From positions 1-64,000 of the forward strand of contig JASKOT010000033.1 of the NCBI GenBank assembly GCA_032158125.1: DNA of 64,000 nucleotides. Direction: 5' to 3'. Position 1 is the stretch's first letter, and each line of letters starts with the position of its first letter. A program made the position numbers and the translations under genes. The DNA comes from Papiliotrema nemorosa (Eukaryota > Basidiomycota > Tremellomycetes > Tremellales > Rhynchogastremaceae). The notes below the pieces were generated by a model. The model saw only the letters and a list, made by a program, of their open reading frames with translations, was not told the DNA's origin and searched no databases. Positions 53,342-64,000 of this stretch are shown here, one piece after another.

Positions 53342-53525
53342 ATGCCGCGGTGAAAGAGGACTTTGAGGGAAGGATAATTGTCTGAGTGAAGTTAGGTACA
53401 TATTTGTCTTTGTTTGACAAGGGGTCAGATTGTGGTAAAGTAGTTTCTGAAAAATTGGACTTGTTTCTGTAGCAACGTAGATGAGTAATGACAAAATGAC
53501 TGAATACACGCTAAGTCTATCCAGC

Positions 53526-56500
53526 TCAGTTGGGCGGCACCGCATGGAAGGCTGCCGGAACAGAGGTTGAGATGTCGCTGACTAGGGAGTTTGGAGGTGT
53601 CAAAGGGTAATGTTCACTATACCGCGGTCCCTGTTCCAGGAATGCTTGAGCGGTTGTATAGTGATACCACAGTGAAGACCGATCCGCCGCCATTTCCGAA
53701 GCGTAGATCGTATCACCCCGAGCTCTGACCAAATCCGAGCGCCGCAGTTTCTATCTCGTCAGTCTATCGTGCTACATGACTAATTACACACCACACGGTC
53801 GCACAGAGACCTAAAGATGGACTCTGGTTGATCATATAGGGTCAAGGGCGTATCAAACTGATATCAGCACTTCTTCATTACAAGAGAAGCAGGACCTACT
53901 TCGGCGACTTGTCCAGAATCCATCAAGAGTATCTTGTCAAAAGAAGCGACTGTATGTAACCGATGCGCGATGGAAATGAGCTGCTGGTCAGCTCTCCTCT
54001 CTGCATCCCAGATCACAAGTAGCTGACTGTGATATCCTTGAACCGAGTTTGAATGATCCGTTGGACCAAGGCATCCGTCTCTGGATCAACGGAAGATGTC
54101 GCTTCGTCAAGGACCATGACCTTTGAGCCTTTCACGAGCGCACGTACGAGCGCGACTTGTCGTTAGACATCCTGGCTATGGTACAGATGCTCGACTCACT
54201 CAATTGCCGCTCGCCGGCGGAAAAGTTGGAGCCTTCGTGAGCAACCTCGCCGTCCAGCCTGAGCTTGTTCTTCAGAGCGGGGCTGGCGGCTGGATCAGCA
54301 TGGACCAGCTGGAGATATGAGTTGAGCTCGGCATCCGTTCTAGCGTTCACTGGGTCAATGTTCTCTCTATACGTCATTTCCTTACCCACAAATCTCGTAT
54401 GAGCCAGAAACTCACCTGATTGTGCCCTCGAAGAGAAAGGGGAACTGTGGTATGACCGCGAGCCCCTCTCTCACCTGGTCATCAGCCACATTATCTTGCA
54501 CAACTGGCCACTCTACTGTACACTCACCACATCAACACCCAGCTCTGCGATGTTTCTTCCGTCAATGGAGACGGTTCCACTCTCCAGCTCGACCATTCTG
54601 AACAACGCCTGCACGAGAGAACTCTTGCCTGCTCCCGTACGACCTATGACCCCAATCTTCTCTCCGGCCTCGATTTCAAACGATAGCTCTCGCAGAACAA
54701 GGGGCAAAGTCGGTCCGTATCGTAGGTTACACCTGTCAAAAATGATGTGGCCATTTACAGGCCAAGGTGGCACCGGGTCGGTATAGTGACGCGAAGGAGG
54801 TTCTAGAGGTATATCATTGGCGTAATGGAGAACCCTTTCTGCATTGTTCATCTCGATCTCCACTTGTGCATACAGCGACACGAGTTTGGCGAACAGCTGG
54901 GCGGCAGCGAGGGTATAGGTGAGGACAATACCAAAATCCTGTGCGGAAACCGAGTTTCGAAACCAGGACCCAAACATGGCAATGAGCTACGACAGGCATC
55001 AGCGGTGTGTCTTTCGCCATCGTTGATGGTGCATACCATGACGAGTATGTTGGAGAAGAAGTCTAGTCGTATGCCAAGCCAACGTTGAATGGTGAGCTAT
55101 AAGATGAGTGCGACATAAGGTACAGGCAAATGTCGGTTCTCACAGTAATGATGTATGCTTGGCACTGCTTGTTGATAGCAACCTGTAGGCGTTTCTGGAA
55201 GACGCCTTTTTGGCCAAAGGCAGAGATGACTACCCTCCCATCAAGCTGTACCCATGAGCGGAGTTGATCATTTCTACTCACTTGTTCACCGAATGACTCG
55301 TAAATGTGGGAACGGGTGATACTGTCGACTCGCTTGACTTCACGGCTCGTCTGACGGTAGAACGTGGCACAGAGGTACTGTGCCTCAGCATCATACACAA
55401 CCTTGAATAAGTCGACATACGTAGAAAAAGGTAAGAGGAATGAAGGCGAGGCCGAGGTATGGATAGACGTAGAGGATCAGACCAAACGTTCCAAAGACTG
55501 CCAAAGCGGTCCTTCATATTAGCGCATTCGAGCATTCGGGAACAATGGAAGAACCCAAGTCAAAGAAGCTCACGTCAAGAATTGCTCCCACGAAGTCGCT
55601 AGTCTGTCATCCAACGCCTCTATATCTGGATGATCAGATCACCAATCAATCGCCATTGGAAGATCAAAGAAGGACAACCTTTGCTCAGTCTTGATACGAT
55701 TCTTCCGCTCGGTGTTTTATCAAGCCAGGAGACCTTTGCCCGGAGTACTGATGTCCAGGACTCGTTGAACAGAGTGTAAGAAGCCCTGATACCGGTCAAG
55801 AACAGTAAAAATGACGCGGACCACTGTCATCGTCAGCTTTGTACACCTTTATCATTTGTTGAGCTGACCGTGAAGATGGCAATGCCGAGACCCAGTGCTT
55901 CGTTGTCAGCGAAAAGATAGGGCAAAGGAACACTCACAGGCATAGATAGCCATATACAAGTTCTGGCTGAGCTTGAACTTATCGGCACTCCACCAGCCGA
56001 GGAACAAGGATAGAGCGACGTTGGTTCCCTCTACGAAGGCGAGCAATATCAGCGGTACTGCTACCCACGTCCAGCTTCCTGCCGCTCTGATATAGTTGAT
56101 GTATACTGTCCAGTTGACCGCTCCGACTTGGCGTTCTTCTTCTTCGCCCACCTCGGGGACAATCGCCGCCTCGTCTATCCCGGGATGCAGCGTATTTGCG
56201 CTCGTCACTGGCCGGCGAGACGAGGCGACTCTTGTCGAAGACACAGTTGTCCTTCGAGCAATCTCAGAATGCAGCGTGGCAGGACGGCCAATCTCGCGAA
56301 ACAGGTCACGCAAGACGCCAGGGGTGCGGCATAGATCCTACTTGTTAGCCGGCGCCTGAAAGCTGCATCATACAGTGTATGTGCCTTGCTGCACGATTCG
56401 ACCGACATCGCCCTCCCGATCCATTACGATTACCCAGTCTGATTTCGGCAGCACCTCCAAGTTGTGCGTTACAAGAACCCTTGTCTTGCCGGCCATTGGA

Positions 56501-59217
56501 CCTTGCAAGATGCAGTCTCGTAATATCTGATGCGACACATGAGCGTCGATGGCGGACAGACTGTCGTCCATCAAGACGATGGAAGATTTCGCGTCATAAG
56601 CCGCACGAGCCAGAGCAAGTCGCTGACGCTGTCCACCCGAGAGCGAGATGCCCCTCGCCCCGACGGGTGTAGAAAGCCCATGCGTCATGGTCACCAGGTC
56701 CTCACGAAGGCAGCAGGAATCGATGACCCAGTCCAGCCTTGCATGGTCGATTTGATTATCATTCGCCGAGAAGGTGATGTTATCCCTCACAGTTCCGCTG
56801 TGGACCCAAGAATCCTGTGGGACTGGTGATCAGCTTGAAAGCCGACTTCACTAGAGTTCACCATAGCTGACAGGTCCGGAAAAGACCGTATGTCCCGCCG
56901 TCTGCGTCATCTCGCCTAGCAAGCCTTGCATCAAGGCCGACTTGCCGGTGCCCACTCTGCCGATGACACACACGAAAGCGCCTCGAGGGATATTGAGCTT
57001 GACATGTCGGACTTGAAAGGTCTGCTCCGTGGAAGAAGTCTTCTCATCTGGGGTGTTTGCTGCTTCCTCTGTCGCATGCTGGCCAGGGTCTCCCGGACGA
57101 TTTTCAAAGGTGAAATGTCCTCGAACGTCTATAGCACTCTTCAGCATTGGATCGATGTTCAGCTCCTGAGCCCGTTGCTCGCTCCGTAGCAATGTTTCGA
57201 TACGGCCTCTTATCAGTTCTGAGCATTGGGTACGTTGTCAGCTCACGAATGGCTACGAAAGCATCACTGCGATCAGTTATTTGAATGAATCACAGTCGCA
57301 GACTTACGACACGGCGGCGAAACAGATCGGTAGAAAGCTGATGGGCGTCTTGAGCACGTTGAAGAATTGCAGACCGGTGAATATAGTAGCTGCGTCGAGC
57401 GTGTGCCCAGTGAGCCCGTACGTGATGAAAGTCACTTCTTCTCAGCCCTTCCCCCGACACTGGCGGACTCACAGACGGCGGCGAGGATGGGTATGAACGA
57501 CATGGTCGCGTTCATTGTCGCTCGATTGAACCCATTCACTTTAAGTTTCGCAAGCTCCTCCTCTCGAAGTCTCTTGACTTTTGCCCCAAAAAGCTCTGTA
57601 TACGCGTATAGCTTGACAGAACGGATACCATCAATGACTTCGGACAATAGCTTGACACGAGCATCGATGTGTTTGAGTTGCAGTTGGCGGTACTTGACCA
57701 TCTGGGCGAACATGAATGCCTGAATCGGACCTGAGAAACACAGGACCTGCTGTCAATGCTTCACACCAACAGTATGGGTGGGTGAGATTCACCGCCAAGC
57801 CGACCAAGGCACTATAGCCAAGTGTGTATATGATCAAAGCGAGACCGACTAGTATCTGAATAGGCTGGACCACCAGATCGACCGTCATCGGCGCCGAAAA
57901 ATCCTGTCCATCAATAAGATCCTGATATCCTGCGCTAGGGCCTCACAAGATAAGACGCATCCGCCGAGACCATTGTGGTCAGCTGGCCGTTCATAAAGTC
58001 CTGTCTGGACCGGCTTGTGAGCGCCCTGGCCGGATGAGCCTTTTCACTTCGGCTGCGCTTGGACCTACATGGACTTTCTTCCGATCAAATCGATGAGCTG
58101 ACTGTAAGCGCTCACGTTGCGATGATCTACTGAATACCCACGTACAGCACTACGCATCATGAAGCCAATGACAGATCCGATCTGCAAAGCTTGGTACACG
58201 AGCAGACTAGCGAACATCAACATGCCAAACAGTCCGATCGCTAGTCCCACCCCGTATGCCACACTCTTCGGTCGCTCAACAAAGCTTGTCGGTCGACCAT
58301 CTTTCTCAGCCTGATGATAAGTGTGAGCAATAGTGATTTGCTGGATGATGAGCCTTGTGACCAATGGAGCTGTGACTTGAAGAATCGCTTATCATCAGCC
58401 AGAGTGAGAGAGAATACCCACCTCCAATGAGCTTCAGACCGACAGCGACCCACCAACGTGTCTTGACTGTATGGTACATTGCTTTGAGAAGAGCCCGACT
58501 ATTTGCCGCTTCGGGTCTGTCTCCAGACTTGTCGTCTTCCGGCCTTTGACATTGTCGAGCTGCATCAGGGCCATCTGATGCCGATCGGGTTGCTCCCGCT
58601 TTTTCGTGAGCTTTATGATGCGATATCGGCGGGACGTAAGCTGTGTCTGGTTCTGACTGCTCGCGCAGCGGAGTCGGGAATGATTCAGACCCCCCTGCTT
58701 GTTCAACTTTTGTGGACTTGTCGATGACGGATGGTATCGCCCAGGTCGAAGCCGGAGACCTAAAGCTGGGTGAAACAGGGAGTTTTACATCTGCAGGGTG
58801 CACCACTTGAAGCTTAGGCGGAGTCTGCGTCTGTTCGTCGGCGGAAGAATTTGATTGGGCGACCTCACGCCCATGATTTCTTGGTATCATGGGAGCGAGG
58901 TCGCCTCTTGTATACTCATCCCACAGTCGGTCGGCGATCTACAGATATCAGCGCGGGCCAAAAGGGCAAATGCTCACATGTTCGCATTTCAGCTCGTCAT
59001 TCAAGTCCCAAAGATCTGCACCAGATCAGCGGGCTTACCCATAACCAGGTCGTCGCTTACCGACTGCTTCGATAGGCCTGGAGTAGCCGATACGGAGTAT
59101 AGGAGTCACCCATTGAAATGTTAGCCGAGAGAGCCAGTTCGCGCGTGTCTCAGGTAGAGGTTGATGTCTGAACACAGCGCTGGGCGCTGGGATAGGTCGA
59201 TATCCTGGGATAGGCAT
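53526..59217 (-). CDS. ABCC (YOR1-like) ABC transporter A
   Basis: Full-size ATP-binding cassette exporter of the MRP/YOR1 group, TMD1-NBD1-TMD2-NBD2, without the extra N-terminal TMD0. ATG 59217 (MPIPGYRPIPAPSAVF) with the typical ANWLSRLTFQWVTPILRIGYSRPIEA, about 18 introns, to TGA 53526. NBD1 (about 57190-56370): Walker A GRVGTGKS, signature LSGGQRQR, Walker B SIVLMDDSLSAID, where the residue after the Asp pair is not the catalytic Glu. NBD2 (about 54980-53900): Walker A GRTGAGKSS, altered signature NFSAGERQL, Walker B KVMVLDEATSSVD with catalytic Glu. This asymmetry is usual in ABCC proteins. A long Ser/Pro-rich insert follows the first motif (58890-58560). Substrates may be lipids, drugs or conjugates. 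The next gene upstream is a tandem paralogue. Confidence 0.88.
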
Positions 59218-59744
59218 GGTCTTGCTGAGGTCTTTTCTCTGTCTGATGCTATACGGCCTGCGGGAAAAGGAATTCTTGAGAAGGGCGCATGGAAGTAAAC
59301 CCCTTTTCGAACACTGATATTATTCACATATTGAGAACCGTGTCTTGGCGGTCTTCAGGTCTGTAGGTCTGTAGCCTTCCTTTGTACGATTTATCGGCCG
59401 AAGAAGTATGTCAAGCGATCGTGAGATGAAAGGAAGGCCATCGTCAGTCTTTCGAGCGGTTTAAACACTGATACAGGGATTGGACACCAAACTGTCGTGG
59501 GTGGGCGAAGGCGGATATTCCTCATCAGAAATCACCGCACTTCTCTTACCGCTTGTGCACGTCTTCTCATCCAAGAGCTCCTGCAGGTAAATTGGTCTGC
59601 TCAGTCCGGCGTTCATCGAAGTACCAAAAACAATGCATGCACGAGAAAGATGCGGGGAATACGAGCAAGACGCGAGAGCTCGGAATTTTGATCCCGCGAG
59701 GAACAGGTGAGTCAACTCGTCGAGATTGTGGCATCTTGTGAGCA
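59218..59744. promoter_or_regulatory. region between the two ABCC genes
   Basis: About 525 bases holding the promoter of ABCC A and the 3' end of ABCC B. Pyrimidine/purine runs around 59340-59460. No gene. Confidence 0.4.

Positions 59745-64000
<4,256 letters not shown>

Overview
The window is nuclear DNA of a basidiomycete fungus, most likely a tremellomycete yeast (Cryptococcus/Kwoniella/Saitozyma neighbourhood). The evidence is indirect: dense genes on both strands, almost every gene cut by many tiny GT-AG introns (often 32-45 nt, usually with a CTGAY-like branch site a few bases before the AG), several micro-exons, frequent CGA arginine codons, and a gene set that includes a Polycomb EED-type WD40 protein and NKAP, which budding yeast lacks. 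All gene models were joined by eye from conserved protein motifs and splice signals. I saw no convincing tRNA, rRNA, transposon or CRISPR-like structure.

Layout. 1-106 is an almost pure C run, probably an assembly or sequencing artefact at a contig end. 0.3-10 kb: AGC kinase (-), a doubtful exon (-), a helical-repeat protein (+), the CCHC zinc-knuckle protein GIS2/CNBP (-) and uracil phosphoribosyltransferase FUR1 (-). 10-18 kb: a 14-TM-type MFS transporter (+), three small lineage-specific genes in tandem (-), an aquaporin (+) and a tail-anchored-like protein (-). 18-30 kb: nucleoside diphosphate kinase (+), the NPC1/NCR1 sterol transporter (-), a divergent membrane protein with PPxY/LPxY motifs (+) and a large SH3-RA polarity-type protein (+). 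29-33 kb: two tandem secreted CAP/PR-1 proteins (-). 33-44 kb: EED-like Polycomb protein (+), a small membrane protein (-), a short-chain dehydrogenase (+), ribokinase (-), NKAP (-) and a kelch-repeat membrane protein (-). 44-53 kb: La RNA-binding protein (+), a coiled-coil protein (-), an APH/ACAD10-type phosphotransferase (+), mitochondrial ribosomal protein uL3m (-) and a Sel1-repeat chitin synthase regulator of the SKT5/CHS4 type (+). 53.5-64 kb: two tandem full-size ABCC (YOR1-like) transporters (-), the second running off the right edge.

This is mainly an ordinary core-genome region without operon-like organisation. Functional themes are membrane and wall biology (NPC1, ABCC pair, MFS, aquaporin, SKT5, CAP proteins, kelch receptor-like protein) and RNA/chromatin biology (GIS2, La, NKAP, EED). 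The points most worth a second look are the 8-nt and 15-nt micro-exons in FUR1, the EED homologue with a large insert between its WD40 blades, the tandem family of unknown small proteins at 13.0-15.2 kb, and the PPxY membrane protein sharing a promoter with NPC1.
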